Origin: Sabulicella rubraurantiaca
GTDB taxonomy: Bacteria > Pseudomonadota > Alphaproteobacteria > Acetobacterales > Acetobacteraceae
Length of the DNA stretch: 64,000 bases
Direction: 5' to 3'
NCBI RefSeq assembly: GCF_017355885.1
Contig: NZ_JAFEUU010000003.1
Span: 124,001 to 188,000, forward strand
A program made the translations under genes and the position numbers. The notes beneath the pieces were generated by a model. That model ran no database searches. It was not told where the DNA came from and was given only the letters and a program-made list of their open reading frames with translations. Positions 8,213 through 17,011 of this stretch are shown here, piece after piece (the first letter of the stretch is position 1; the number at the start of each line of letters is the position of its first letter).

Positions 8213-8593
8213 ATGCAGCCTGTCTTCGAGGCCTATGCCGATCTGTCCATCCGCCGGGCCTGCGCTTTCGTGGCTCTCGCCACCGCGACGCTGATGGTCG
8301 CGCTGTCCTTCGATGCCGTGCTGGCCTGCCGCGCCGGGGCGCAGGCGATGTCCGTCTTGGTCATCGGGCTGGCCATGGCCGCCTGGCGCACCCCGAACCG
8401 CGACCTCCGCCATTCGGAGGTCTATGCGCTGCTGATCGATTCCGGCCTCCCGCGCGGCCGCCTCGCCACCGCCGAGATGCAGGCCATGCTGGCGGAGGCG
8501 CTGCGCGACCGCCTGCTCTGGCACGCCGAGCGCGTGTCCATGGTCGCCCTCGGCCTGTGGGGCCTCGCCCTGCTGCTCTGGCTGCTGGGCTGA
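8213..8593 (+). CDS. Small two-span membrane protein, unknown function
   Basis: 126 residues from ATG 8213; an upstream in-frame ATG at 8168 would add 15 residues. One or two hydrophobic segments lie at about 17-55 (ACAFVALATATLMVAL and AMSVLVIGLAMAAW) and one at the C-terminus (SMVALGLWGLALLLWLLG). The loop between holds a charged SEVYALLIDSGLPRGRLATAEMQAMLAEALRDRLLWHAERV helix. I recognise no family. The 185-base gap before it shows no clear promoter. Confidence 0.55.
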   Translation: MQPVFEAYADLSIRRACAFVALATATLMVALSFDAVLACRAGAQAMSVLVIGLAMAAWRTPNRDLRHSEVYALLIDSGLPRGRLATAEMQAMLAEALRDRLLWHAERVSMVALGLWGLALLLWLLG

Positions 8594-8600
8594 CGCGAGC

Positions 8601-10130
8601 CTACTGGAGCAGGCTGCGTCCCGTCATCGCCGCGGGCTGCGCCACGCCCAGCAACGCGAGCAGAGTCGGCGCAATGTCGGCGAGGCGCCCTTCGCGCAGC
8701 GCCAGCCCCGCCGGCCCACCTTCCAGCACGACCGGCACCACGTTGGTGGTGTGGGCGGTGTGCGGACCGCCGGTTTCCGGGTCGCGCATCATCTCCGCAT
8801 TGCCGTGATCGGCAGTGACCAGCAGCGCGCCGCCCATCTCCCGCACCGCGCCGCGAATCTGCCCGAGCCCGGTATCCACCGCCTCGCAAGCCTTCGTCGC
8901 CGCCTCCAGGCTGCCGGTGTGGCCCACCATGTCGGCATTGGCGAAGTTCAGCACGATCATGTCGAAGCGGCCCGAGCGGATTGCCGCCACCGCCTTCTCG
9001 GCCAGTTCCGGCGCGCTCATCTCGGGCTGGAGGTCGTAGGTCGCGACCTTGGGCGAGGGCACCAGGATGCGCTCCTCGCCGGGGAACGGCGTCTCCTCGC
9101 CGCCATTCAGGAACCAAGTGACGTGCGGGTATTTCTCCGTCTCCGCCATGCGCAGCTGGGTGCGCCCGGCATCGGAGACGGCGGCGCCGAGGATGTCGGC
9201 CATGGATTGCGGCGGGAACAGCGTCTCCATGAAGGCGTTCAGCTCGCGCGAGTATTCCACCATGCCCAGCGCGGCGGCGAAGCGCGGCGTGGCGGCGCGC
9301 GCGAAGCCCGCGAAGCCGGGATCGAGCATCGCTCCCAGGATCTCCCGCACCCGGTCGGCGCGGAAGTTGAAGCAGAGGATTCCGTCGCCGTCGCGCATCC
9401 CGGCATGGCCGGGCAGCACGGTGGCGGGCACGAACTCATCCGTCACGTCGCGCGTATGGGCGGCGGCGATCGCGGCGGCGGCGGAGTCCGCGCGCTCGCC
9501 CTCGCCGAGAACCAGGGCGCGCCAGGCTTTCTCCACCCGCTCCCACCGGTTGTCGCGGTCCATGGCGAAGTAGCGCCCGGTGACGGTGGCGACCCGCGCG
9601 CCCTCCGGCAGCGCCGCCTCGAAACGCTGGAGGTACCCGGGGGCAGAGCGCGGCGGGGTGTCGCGCCCGTCGGTGAAGGCATGGATCGCGACCGGAACGC
9701 CTTCCGCCACCAGCGCCTTCGCCAGCGCCACCGCGTGGTCCTGGTGCGCATGGACGCCACCGGGCGACAGCAGGCCGAGCAGATGCGCCGTCCCGCCGCT
9801 GCGCTTCACCGCCTGGGCGAAGCCGCGCAGCGCCGGCATGGCAGCGAGTGACCCATCCGCGACGGCGGCGTCGATGCGCGGCAGGTCCTGCATCACCACG
9901 CGCCCGGCGCCGATGTTCAGGTGCCCGACCTCGCTGTTGCCCATCTGCCCTTCGGGCAGGCCGACATCGAGGCCGGAGGTGCGCAGGAAGGCGCGCGGGC
10001 CCTGCGCCCACATCGTGTCGAAATTCGGGGTGCGCGCGCGGCGCACGGCGTTGTCCGACTCCTCCTCCCGCCAGCCCCAGCCATCCAGGATGGCCAGCAT
10101 GACGGGACGCTTCTTCGGGGCTTCGCTCAT
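8601..10130 (-). CDS. gpmI: 2,3-bisphosphoglycerate-independent phosphoglycerate mutase
   Basis: 509 residues, full length. LAILDGWGWREEESDNAV gives the first metal Asp; GQMGNSEVGHLNIGAGR has the phospho-accepting Ser; TDGRDTPPRSA and TADHGNAEMM complete the two-manganese alkaline-phosphatase-like site. It interconverts 3- and 2-phosphoglycerate in glycolysis/gluconeogenesis. The stop lies 8 bases from the convergent small membrane protein gene; the TetR gene lies 18 bases upstream on the same strand. Confidence 0.96.
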   Translation of the reverse strand: MSEAPKKRPVMLAILDGWGWREEESDNAVRRARTPNFDTMWAQGPRAFLRTSGLDVGLPEGQMGNSEVGHLNIGAGRVVMQDLPRIDAAVADGSLAAMPALRGFAQAVKRSGGTAHLLGLLSPGGVHAHQDHAVALAKALVAEGVPVAIHAFTDGRDTPPRSAPGYLQRFEAALPEGARVATVTGRYFAMDRDNRWERVEKAWRALVLGEGERADSAAAAIAAAHTRDVTDEFVPATVLPGHAGMRDGDGILCFNFRADRVREILGAMLDPGFAGFARAATPRFAAALGMVEYSRELNAFMETLFPPQSMADILGAAVSDAGRTQLRMAETEKYPHVTWFLNGGEETPFPGEERILVPSPKVATYDLQPEMSAPELAEKAVAAIRSGRFDMIVLNFANADMVGHTGSLEAATKACEAVDTGLGQIRGAVREMGGALLVTADHGNAEMMRDPETGGPHTAHTTNVVPVVLEGGPAGLALREGRLADIAPTLLALLGVAQPAAMTGRSLLQ

Positions 10131-10147
10131 GCGTCGCGGTTACGCGA

Positions 10148-10657
10148 TCAGCGCGGCACTGTCAGCAGCCCCTCCGGCGAAACCTCGTCCGAGAGGGCGC
10201 CATCCAGCAACAGGTGCGACAGTCCATGCACCAGCGCCCAAGCACGGATCGCCGCCTCCTTTCCCCCCGCCGCGCGGGTGAGCGCATCGAAGGCGGCGCT
10301 GGAGGCAGCCTGCAATTCCGGATGCGCCTTCGCGCGGGCGAGCAGGGGGCCGAACATCAGGCGGAACCGGCCGGGCCGCGCCAGGGCGAAGCGGACATAG
10401 GCGATGCCCTGCGCGTCGAGGCCGGCCTCCCCCAGCGCGGCGCCGAACTGGGCGAAGTGCCGCGCGGCCAGCGCGGCCAGCAGCGCCTCCTTGTCGGCGA
10501 AGTGGCGATAGGCGGCGGTGGGGGAAACACCGGCGATCCGCGCCGCCTCGCGCAGCGACACGGCACCATCACCGCCGGCGTCCAGCAGGGAGTCGGCCGC
10601 GTCCAGCAACGCGGCGCGCAGGTCACCGTGATGGTACGGCTTCGGCGATGTTGACAT
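10148..10657 (-). CDS. TetR/AcrR-family transcriptional regulator
   Basis: 169 residues. The N-terminal helix-turn-helix (about 10-55) reads HHGDLRAALLDAADSLLDAGG ... ISPTAAYRHFADKEALL style (here VSPTAAYRHFADKEALLAAL), the classic TetR DNA-binding domain. The C-terminal part resembles the WHG domain (TetR_C_33), with FALARPGRFRLMFGPLL and RAWALVHGLSHLLLDG. Its start overlaps the -35 of the divergent DUF2306 gene and an operator-like repeat lies between them, so autoregulation and control of the neighbour are likely. Confidence 0.88.
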   Translation of the reverse strand: MSTSPKPYHHGDLRAALLDAADSLLDAGGDGAVSLREAARIAGVSPTAAYRHFADKEALLAALAARHFAQFGAALGEAGLDAQGIAYVRFALARPGRFRLMFGPLLARAKAHPELQAASSAAFDALTRAAGGKEAAIRAWALVHGLSHLLLDGALSDEVSPEGLLTVPR

Positions 10658-10694
10658 TGCTCACATGGACCCGCTAAAAGTTCACGCCGTAAAC
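10651..10694 (+). promoter_or_regulatory. Promoter with overlapping TetR-type operator
   Basis: TTGACA (10651-10656), 18-base spacer, TAAAAG (10675-10680), followed by GTTCACGCCGTAAAC (10680-10694). This is an inverted repeat GTTyAC-GCC-GTAAAC with one mismatch, of the GTTTAC-n-GTAAAC form common for TetR regulators. Repressor binding would cover the start of transcription of the DUF2306 gene and lie just upstream of the regulator's own start. Confidence 0.5.
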
Positions 10695-10712
10695 ATACCG
10701 CTGGATCCGGTC

Positions 10713-11072
10713 ATGTCCATGCTCCATCTCCACCTGTTCTCCGCGCTGCTGGCCCTGCTCTGCATCCTCGCCGTGCTGCTGCTGCCCAAAGGTCGGGGGG
10801 CGCACCGAATTTGGGGACGGCTCGGCGGGCTGATGCTGCTGGTGGCGGCGCTGTCCTCGTTCTGGCTGCCCGCCTTCGGCCATCTCACCCTGGTCCACCT
10901 CCTGTCCGTCACCACGCTGGTAAACGTGCCGCTGGCGGTGCGGGCGGCGCGGCAGGGCCGGATCGCGGCACACCGCCGCGCCATGATGATCAATGCCGGG
11001 GGCCTCGCCGCCGCCGGGTTGGCTGCGGTCGTGGTTCCGGGGCGATACCTGCACACGCTGCTGCTGGGATGA
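10713..11072 (+). CDS. DUF2306-like four-helix membrane protein
   Basis: 119 residues from ATG 10713. An in-frame ATG at 10665 would place 16 codons across the promoter and operator, so the inner start is preferred. Four hydrophobic segments; His residues in HLHLFSALLALL and the R-x-HRIWGRL and AHRRAMMI motifs match the DUF2306 family of predicted membrane proteins, often paired with a TetR regulator. Function is unknown; a heme or proton role is only conjecture. Confidence 0.7.
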   Translation: MSMLHLHLFSALLALLCILAVLLLPKGRGAHRIWGRLGGLMLLVAALSSFWLPAFGHLTLVHLLSVTTLVNVPLAVRAARQGRIAAHRRAMMINAGGLAAAGLAAVVVPGRYLHTLLLG

Positions 11073-11076
11073 GGCG

Positions 11077-11919
11077 TCAGCGCCGCTCCGTCTCGCGCAG
11101 CGCCGCCACCTCCGCCCGCAAGGCGCGCATCTCCTGCAGCAGCAGGCGCATCTCCACCCGCTCGACGCTTTCCTTGGCCTCCTTGGCCGGCGCCTCCCGC
11201 TCGGCGCGCAGCGTCTGGATGCTTTCCACGATCACGCCAATGAAGAGGTTCAGCACCACGAAGGTGGTGACCAGGATGAAGGGGACGAAGAACAGCCAGG
11301 CGAGGGGCTGGTGCTCCAGGATGGGGCGCACGTTGGACTCGGCCCAGGATTCCAGCGTCATCAGCTGGAACAGGGTGAACAGGCTCTCCCCCAGCGTGCC
11401 GAAGCGCTCGGGCAGGAGCTCGCCATAGAGCTTCGTCGCCATCACGGCGGAGACATAGAAGATCAGCCCCATCAGCAGCACGATGGAGCCCATGCCCGGC
11501 AGGGCGTGCAACATCGCCTCCACCACGTGGCGCAGCGAGGGCATGATGCTCATCAGCCGCAGCACGCGCAGCACCCGCAGGGCACGCACCACGGAAAGCG
11601 GCCCGGTCGCGGGCAGCCAGGCGATGCCCACCACCAGCAGGTCGAAGAGGCCCCAGGGGTCGCGGAAGAAGCGGCCACGGAAGGCGTAGATCCGCAAGGC
11701 CAGCTCGGCGGTGAAGATGGTCAGCAGGGCGAGGTCCAGGCCATGCAGCAGCCCGCCCCAGGATTCGCTGATCGTGACGCTGGTCTCGAGGCCGAGCGTG
11801 ACGGCGTTGAGCAGGATCAGCCCTATCACCAGGCGCTGAAACCCGCTCGACAGAACCAGCCGCGCGGCGCGGGCGCGCGGTGTGTCGGCCGTATCGGCGT
11901 CGGTCAAGGCTTCCTGCAT
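11077..11919 (-). CDS. Bacterial voltage-gated sodium channel (NaChBac/NavAb type)
   Basis: 280 residues: one six-helix domain as in BacNav channels. S1-S3 span about 25-100. S4 carries four arginines at every third place (R112, R115, R118, R121). The pore helix and selectivity filter TLESWAE (188-194) match the BacNav TLESWS/TLESWA filter, pointing to Na+. S6 (VPFILVTTFVVLNLFIGVIVESI) is followed by a charged helix ending in a heptad coiled coil (about 250-278, VEMRLLLQEMRALRAEVAAL) for tetramer assembly. Start ATG 11919 has GGGGAA upstream. It may link membrane voltage to pH or motility as in other bacteria (family knowledge). Confidence 0.9.
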   Translation of the reverse strand: MQEALTDADTADTPRARAARLVLSSGFQRLVIGLILLNAVTLGLETSVTISESWGGLLHGLDLALLTIFTAELALRIYAFRGRFFRDPWGLFDLLVVGIAWLPATGPLSVVRALRVLRVLRLMSIMPSLRHVVEAMLHALPGMGSIVLLMGLIFYVSAVMATKLYGELLPERFGTLGESLFTLFQLMTLESWAESNVRPILEHQPLAWLFFVPFILVTTFVVLNLFIGVIVESIQTLRAEREAPAKEAKESVERVEMRLLLQEMRALRAEVAALRETERR

Positions 11920-11972
11920 GGCGAGCGATTCCCCGGTCCCCGCGCCTGGAATGGCTGCAGGGGCAGAATGAA

Positions 11973-12644
11973 TCAAGGGAGAAGCGCGGGCACGCCGAAG
12001 ATGTGGGGGTGCAGCCAAAGCAGCAGCGCCCACCCCGCCAACCCGCCTGCCCAGGCGCGAAGCGGGATCTCCCGCCAGGCGGCGCGGTTGCGCCCCGACA
12101 GCACGGCGCCAAGGGGCAGAATGGAGGTGACGGCGGCCAGGCGCGCCCACAGCGCCGGGTCGCGCCGCCGCAGCTTGGCGTCGATGGAGGGCATCCCGGC
12201 CAGCGCGGTGACGAGGAAGGCGCCGAAGAACGCCATGCCCGCCGCGGTCCCGTCCGCCAGCGCGTGCAGCCCGGCCCAGAGGGCGAAGCTCCACAGCATT
12301 GGGTGGCGGGTGATGCGCTGGATCCCGCGCGGCTCCCCGGCCAGCGCCCCGCCCACCGCCGTCGGGTTCGGCGTGGCGACGGAGGCGGCGAAGAGGAGGA
12401 AGGCCGGCAGCATCAATGCGGCGACGAGGAGGCGCCCCGCCTCCGGCAGCGCCCAGAGCGGAATGAAGGGCGCGTTCCGCCAAGCCAGCACCAGCAGGGT
12501 GATCGCCACGGCGGAGGCGAGGGAGAAGGCGGCGCGGAAGCCGCGCTCCCCCAGCCGCGCCACGAACGCGGCGCGCAGCCCGGTCCCTGCCACCCCGACA
12601 TGCAGACCGACCCAGAGCAGCGCGGCGAGGAGGAGGGCCAGCAT
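11973..12644 (-). CDS. NnrU-family membrane protein
   Basis: 223 residues from ATG 12644 (a TTG two codons upstream is possible). Six to seven hydrophobic helices. PNPTAVGGALAGEPRGIQRITRHPMLWSFALWAGLHALADG contains the conserved RHP and H residues of NnrU, a denitrification-associated family of unclear chemistry that is related to isoprenylcysteine-methyltransferase-like membrane folds. No denitrification genes are in the window. The channel gene follows 53 bases downstream on the same strand. Confidence 0.82.
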   Translation of the reverse strand: MLALLLAALLWVGLHVGVAGTGLRAAFVARLGERGFRAAFSLASAVAITLLVLAWRNAPFIPLWALPEAGRLLVAALMLPAFLLFAASVATPNPTAVGGALAGEPRGIQRITRHPMLWSFALWAGLHALADGTAAGMAFFGAFLVTALAGMPSIDAKLRRRDPALWARLAAVTSILPLGAVLSGRNRAAWREIPLRAWAGGLAGWALLLWLHPHIFGVPALLP

Positions 12645-12707
12645 GGGCAAAGCCTATCGCGTTCCGGCCGCGCCGCTCTAGGATTCGCGGGTCAAGGGAA
12701 ACGCGCC

Positions 12708-13472
12708 ATGCTCCGTCGCTTCGTCCTCCTCGCCGCCCTGGTCCTGGCGGCGCCTGCGCTCCGCGCCGCCGAGATCACGGTGATGACCTCCGGCGGGTTC
12801 AATGCCGCCTATGAGGCGCTGGCCCCGGTCTTCGAACGGGAAACCGGGCACCGCCTCGTCACGCTGCGTGGCGCCTCCATGGGCGCCGCCCCCGACGCCA
12901 TCCCCAACCGCCTGGCGCGCGGGGAGGCGGCCGACGTGCTCATCCTGGCGGCCGAGGCGCTGGACGCGCTCGCGCAGCGCGGCTTCGTCCGCCCAGGCAG
13001 CCGCACCGACCTGGTCGTGAGCCGCATCGGCGCCTCGGTGCGCGCGGGCGGGCCGCGCTGGGACATCTCGACGGAGGAGGGGCTGCGCCGCGCCCTGCTG
13101 GAGGCGCCAAGCATCGCCTATTCGGCCAGCGCCAGCGGCGAGTACCTGTCGCGCGAGCTCTTCGCCCGGCTTGGCCTCGCCGAATTGGTGATGCCCAAGG
13201 CGCGGCGCATCTACTCCGAGCGGGTGGGCAGCGTGGTGGCGCGGGGCGAGGCGGCGCTGGGCTTCCAGCAGATCAGCGAGCTCCTGCCCATTGCCGGGCT
13301 CGATTTCCTCGGCCCGCTGCCCGAATCGCTGCAGCGCGTGACGGTGTTCAGCGCCGGGATCGCGGCGAATGCGCGGGAGGAGGAAGCGGCGCGGGCGCTG
13401 ATCGAATTCCTGGCCGGGCCGCGCGCCTATGAGGCGGCCCGCGCCCTCGGCCTCGACCCCATCGCGCGCTGA
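12708..13472 (+). CDS. ModA-like periplasmic substrate-binding protein
   Basis: 254 residues with a signal peptide (MLRRFVLLAALVLAAPALRA). The mature part opens with EITVMTSGGFNAAYEALAPVFERETGH and later carries ADVLILAAEALDALAQRGFV and a YSERVGSVVARGEAALGFQQISELLP segment, which fit the molybdate-type SBP_bac_11 family. Many such orphan members bind other anions; no ABC permease or ATPase is adjacent, so the ligand is unknown. The start is the ATG that opens the signal peptide. Confidence 0.78.
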   Translation: MLRRFVLLAALVLAAPALRAAEITVMTSGGFNAAYEALAPVFERETGHRLVTLRGASMGAAPDAIPNRLARGEAADVLILAAEALDALAQRGFVRPGSRTDLVVSRIGASVRAGGPRWDISTEEGLRRALLEAPSIAYSASASGEYLSRELFARLGLAELVMPKARRIYSERVGSVVARGEAALGFQQISELLPIAGLDFLGPLPESLQRVTVFSAGIAANAREEEAARALIEFLAGPRAYEAARALGLDPIAR

Positions 13473-13490
13473 GGCGAGACCGTCCGGCAA

Positions 13491-13533
13491 AGAAAAACCC
13501 GTGGAAGCATCGCTCCCACGGGTTCTCGATGAG
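13491..13533 (-). terminator. Intrinsic terminator of typA
   Basis: Read on the minus strand: AACCCGTGGGAG, loop CGATG, CTTCCACGGGTT followed by TTTCTTT. It lies 35 bases beyond the typA stop. A second imperfect hairpin (GTGCCTGAGGC/GCCTCAAGCAC) sits at about 13537-13561 between the stop and the terminator. Confidence 0.7.
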
Positions 13534-13567
13534 GGGTGCCTGAGGCTTGGCCTCAAGCACATCAGGA

Positions 13568-15415
13568 TCAAGCCGCCTGGTCGCCCTTGACGGGGAGGCC
13601 GTCGGCCCGACGCTGGGCGCGCTTGCGCTCATGCGGGTCCAGGTGGCGCTTGCGGAGCCGCACGACAGAGGGCGTGACCTCCACCAGCTCGTCATCCTCG
13701 ATGTAGGCGATCGCCTGCTCGAGGCTCATGCGGCGCGGCGGCGTCAGCAGAAGCGCGTCATCCTTGCCGGCGGCGCGGATGTTGGTGAGCTTCTTCTCCT
13801 TCACCGGGTTCACCTCGAGGTCGTCGCCGCGCGAGTTCTCGCCGATGATCAGACCCTCATAGACCTTGGCGCCCGGATCCACGAACAGCGTGCCGCGCTC
13901 CTGCAGGGCAAAGAGCGCGTACTGCGTCGTCTCGCCATCCACGTTGGAGATCAGCGAGCCGTTGCGGCGCCCCTCGATCGTGCCCGCATAGGGGCCATAG
14001 CCGTGGAACAGCCGGTTCATGATGCCGGTGCCGCGCGTGTCGGTCAGGAACTCCGAGTGGTAGCCGATCAGGCCGCGCGAGGGCATGTGGAAGGTCAGGC
14101 GGGTCTTGCCGCCGCCCGACGGACGCATGTCCTGCATCTGGCCCTTGCGGAGCGACAGCTTCTCGACGACCACGCCGGAATACTGCTCGTCTACGTCCAC
14201 GAGGACTTCCTCGTAAGGCTCCTCCTTCTCGCCCGTCTCCGGGTTCGGCCGCATAAGCACGCGCGGGCGGCCGATGGTCAGCTCGAAGCCTTCGCGGCGC
14301 ATCGTCTCGATCAGCACGCCCAGCTGCAGCTCGCCGCGGCCCGCCACCTCGAAGGCGTCGGTCTCCTCGGAGTCGCGGATGCGGATGGCGACGTTGCCCT
14401 CCGCCTCGCGCATCAGCCGGTCGCGGATCTGGCGCGACGTCACCTTCTTGCCCTCGCGGCCGCCCAGCGGGCCGTCATTGACGCGGAAGGTCATGGCCAG
14501 GGTCGGCGGGTCCACCGGCACGGAAGGCAGCGGCGCCTGCATCTCGGGCGCGCAGATCGTGTCGGGGATCGTGCTGTCGGACAGACCGGCAATGGCGATG
14601 ATGTCGCCCGCCTGCGCCTCGTCCACCGGCACGCGCTCCAGCCCGCGGAAGGTGAGCAGCTTGGTCAGCCGCCCCGTCTCCACCTGCGTGCCGTCGGCGC
14701 GCAGCACCTTCACGGGCATGTTCACCCGCGCCGTGCCCTGCTCGATGCGGCCCGTCAGGATGCGGCCCAGGAAGTTGTCGTATTCCAGGATCGCCGCGTT
14801 CATCGCGAAGGGCGCGTCCATGTCCACCGTCGGCGCGGGGACGTGGCGGATGATCAGGTCGAACATCGCGTCCAGGTTCTGGCGCGGGCCTTCCATGGAT
14901 TCGTCGGCCCAGCCCTGGCGGCCCGAGGCGAAGAGCATGGGGAAGTCCAGCTGCTCGTCCGTGGCGCCGAGATTGGCGAAGAGGTCGAACACCTCGTCAT
15001 GCACCTCGTGCGGGCGGGCGTCCTGGCGGTCCACCTTGTTCACGACGACGATGGGGCGGATGCCGCGCGCCAGCGCCTTGCCGAGCACGAACTTGGTCTG
15101 GGGCAGCACGCCCTCGGCCGCGTCCACTAGGAGGATGGCGCCGTCCACCATGGACAGGATGCGCTCCACTTCGCCGCCGAAATCGGCGTGGCCTGGCGTG
15201 TCGACGATGTTCAGCTTGTGGCCGTTCCAGTCCACCGCCGTGCACTTGGCGAGGATGGTGATGCCGCGCTCGCGCTCCAGGTCGTTGCGGTCCATCGCCC
15301 GCTCGGCGACCTGCTGGTTCTCGCGGAAGGTGCCCGACTGCTTGAGAAGCTGGTCCACCAGCGTCGTCTTGCCGTGGTCGACGTGGGCGATGATCGCGAG
15401 GTTTCGCATCTGCAT
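13568..15415 (-). CDS. typA: Ribosome-associated GTPase TypA/BipA
   Basis: 615 residues from the ATG at 15415 (MQMRNLAII); an ATG two codons later is equally plausible. G1 [15 protein letters not shown], switch [17 protein letters not shown] and NKVDR (G4) define a translational GTPase; EF-G-like domains and the BipA C-terminal domain ([42 protein letters not shown]) follow. It binds the 70S ribosome and helps 50S assembly under cold or stress. A longer in-frame reading upstream has no family support. The C-terminus is basic ([16 protein letters not shown]). Confidence 0.96.
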   Translation of the reverse strand: MQMRNLAIIAHVDHGKTTLVDQLLKQSGTFRENQQVAERAMDRNDLERERGITILAKCTAVDWNGHKLNIVDTPGHADFGGEVERILSMVDGAILLVDAAEGVLPQTKFVLGKALARGIRPIVVVNKVDRQDARPHEVHDEVFDLFANLGATDEQLDFPMLFASGRQGWADESMEGPRQNLDAMFDLIIRHVPAPTVDMDAPFAMNAAILEYDNFLGRILTGRIEQGTARVNMPVKVLRADGTQVETGRLTKLLTFRGLERVPVDEAQAGDIIAIAGLSDSTIPDTICAPEMQAPLPSVPVDPPTLAMTFRVNDGPLGGREGKKVTSRQIRDRLMREAEGNVAIRIRDSEETDAFEVAGRGELQLGVLIETMRREGFELTIGRPRVLMRPNPETGEKEEPYEEVLVDVDEQYSGVVVEKLSLRKGQMQDMRPSGGGKTRLTFHMPSRGLIGYHSEFLTDTRGTGIMNRLFHGYGPYAGTIEGRRNGSLISNVDGETTQYALFALQERGTLFVDPGAKVYEGLIIGENSRGDDLEVNPVKEKKLTNIRAAGKDDALLLTPPRRMSLEQAIAYIEDDELVEVTPSVVRLRKRHLDPHERKRAQRRADGLPVKGDQAA

Positions 15416-15527
15416 GGGAAGAGAGGTTCCGGGCATGGGTTGGCCCGGGCGTCTCGGAAGCCCCGGGCAGGGATAATCACTTGTTGTGTGGCTTGTGCGG
15501 CGCACACATAGGGGGTGAAAGGCCGAA

Positions 15528-15914
15528 ATGCCAGCCATATCCGCCGGAATGACCCGCTTCGCGCGCATCCTGCCCCTGCTGGCAGCGCTGGCCTCAACCT
15601 CCGCCGCCGCGCAGGACATCCCGCGCGTGCGCGGCTCGTGCGGCTTGGATGGGCGGCTGCTGCTGGACCGGGTGCAGGCGGAACGGCGCTCGGACGGGCA
15701 GTGGGGCTACCTGATCCATATCCGCAACACCACGCGGCGCCCCATCCTGTTCACCATGAGCCTGCGCGCGGCGGAGCGGGAGCTGGCAAGGCGCGACAAC
15801 CAGCCCTACCGCGTCGGCGGTAACGAGGTGCTGGTGGTTCCGGCCGGGCCGGGCCTGCGCCCCGTGCCCACCGCGGAAGTGGCGGCGGGCCTGACCCTCA
15901 ACTGTCCGATGTAG
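15528..15914 (+). CDS. Small secreted protein, unknown function
   Basis: 128 residues, divergent from typA. The signal peptide (TRFARILPLLAALASTSAAAQ) is cleaved near residue 29; the ATG at 15549 gives a more compact signal peptide and may be the real start, while 15528 has the better GAAAGG. The mature part has two cysteines (GSCGLDG and LNCPM) that could form a disulfide and a beta-type YLIHIRNTTRRPILFTMSL segment. No family recognised; predicted periplasmic. Confidence 0.6.
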   Translation: MPAISAGMTRFARILPLLAALASTSAAAQDIPRVRGSCGLDGRLLLDRVQAERRSDGQWGYLIHIRNTTRRPILFTMSLRAAERELARRDNQPYRVGGNEVLVVPAGPGLRPVPTAEVAAGLTLNCPM

Positions 15915-15925
15915 AATACCCGGCA

Positions 15926-15942
15926 AAAACGCTTCGCATTTT
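15926..15942. terminator. Terminator hairpin between convergent genes
   Basis: AAAACGC-TTC-GCATTTT: seven-pair stem with one mismatch on the plus strand that becomes a G-U pair on the minus strand, with A/T tracts on both sides. It resembles the terminator at 5288 in loop and layout. Confidence 0.5.
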
Positions 15943-16019
15943 CGCAGGGGCCCCGTTCGAGAGCCCGGAATATCGTCAGGTGCACTGCGTTGGCACGGCA
16001 AAGCCGCGCCGCCCGGGGC

Positions 16020-16490
16020 TTATCGGGCCTTCACCGGCCGGTCGGCGTGGCTGTCCGGCGGGACGCCCTTGGCGAGCGACATGTGGGAGTGGACCGCGAC
16101 CCAAGGCTCGCCCTCGCCGCTATTGGGCACCAGAGCCAGGGTTGTGCGGCCGGGCCGGTCGAAGCGCGTGCCGTCCGGATGGTAGCCCGTGCTCTCGAAG
16201 GGCACGATCGCCACGGCCATGGACCCGTCCGCGCTCGCCAGCACCCGCGCCGCGTCCAGGCGGAAGCGGAAATCGCTGGTCTTGGGCCAGACGCTGCTCC
16301 ATTGCCGGTCGCGGAAGGGCTCCAGCCCCTCCACCACGGCCTGCACCGTGCCGAAGGCCAGGATGCGCGGATGCCAGAACGGGTAGGCGCTGTGGTAATC
16401 CACCTCGCGCACGCACGCGGCGAAGCGGTCCAGCCAGTCATGGATGGCGGCGCGAATCGCCTCCGGCGCCTCGGGCAGCGCAGGGCTCAC
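16020..16490 (-). CDS. NTF2-like (SnoaL/nuclear transport factor 2 fold) protein
   Basis: 156 residues. An N-terminal helix (IRAAIHDWLDRFAACVREVDYHS) followed by WHPRILAFGTV, the WSSVWPKTSDFRFRLD strand, and LALVPNSGEGEPWVAVHSHMSL, typical of cone-shaped NTF2-fold proteins such as AtzH-like or DUF4440 members. The fold hosts isomerases, hydrolases and binding proteins, so the function is unclear. Its start overlaps the preceding gene's stop (ATGA). Confidence 0.7.
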   Translation of the reverse strand: MSPALPEAPEAIRAAIHDWLDRFAACVREVDYHSAYPFWHPRILAFGTVQAVVEGLEPFRDRQWSSVWPKTSDFRFRLDAARVLASADGSMAVAIVPFESTGYHPDGTRFDRPGRTTLALVPNSGEGEPWVAVHSHMSLAKGVPPDSHADRPVKAR

Positions 16491-17011
16491 CGGGGGCGAC
16501 GCCGCGGGCGGTCCAGCGCGGCCAGCGCCGCCTCGACCTCGCGCTGCGCCGTCTTGCGGTCGTTGCGCAGCAGGGCGGCGCGGGCGGCGGCGATGCGCCC
16601 CACCGGCCCGCCCTGCACCGCCTCGCCCGCCCGCGTCGCGAGGGTGGAGCGGGTGAGGAGGCGGGATTCCGCGCGCTCCAGGAACTCGTTGGCCTGGCCG
16701 GCCCGGCCGGCGCGCAGCGCGACATGGGCGGCGTTCAGCAGGCCGGCGGCATCGTCCACGCTGGCGGCATCCGCCTCCGCGGCGTCGCGGTTCTGCGACG
16801 GCACCCAGGGTGTCGCGCCCGGCTGGGCCTGCTGGCGTTGCAGTTCCTGGATGGCCGAGTCCCGCGGCGGGGCGGCCTGGGCCATGGCGTTGGGGGAGGG
16901 GTGCCCCGCACCGTGATGCGCCCAGTGGGTGTGCGGCCAGGGCCGTTCATGCGCCAGCGCCGTGCCGGGCAGCACGACGGCCAGGGCAAGGGCGAGGATG
17001 CGCGTCGTCAT
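16487..17011 (-). CDS. Secreted helical protein, unknown function
   Basis: 174 residues with signal peptide (RILALALAVVLPGTALA), then a His/Trp-rich patch (HERPWPHTHWAHHGAGH) that could bind metal, then a low-complexity linker and a helical repeat region (about 85-165, AAGLLNAAHVALRAGRAGQANEFLERAESRLL ...) reminiscent of TPR-like helical pairs. No named family recognised. It is middle of a three-gene operon with four-base overlaps on both sides. Confidence 0.6.
   Translation of the reverse strand: MTTRILALALAVVLPGTALAHERPWPHTHWAHHGAGHPSPNAMAQAAPPRDSAIQELQRQQAQPGATPWVPSQNRDAAEADAASVDDAAGLLNAAHVALRAGRAGQANEFLERAESRLLTRSTLATRAGEAVQGGPVGRIAAARAALLRNDRKTAQREVEAALAALDRPRRRPR

Noticed and set aside
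10665-10712. Longer N-terminus for the DUF2306 protein
   Set aside because: It would lie over the -10 and the operator repeat, and the extra residues have no family match.
11880-12707. Upstream in-frame extension of the ModA-like gene
   Set aside because: The extension overlaps NnrU and the channel gene in antisense; the ATG at 12708 opens a proper signal peptide.
13547-15130. 527-codon open frame on the plus strand opposite typA
   Set aside because: It mirrors typA, is overly rich in His, Arg and Gln, has no family motif and lacks a ribosome-binding site; high GC keeps antisense frames open.
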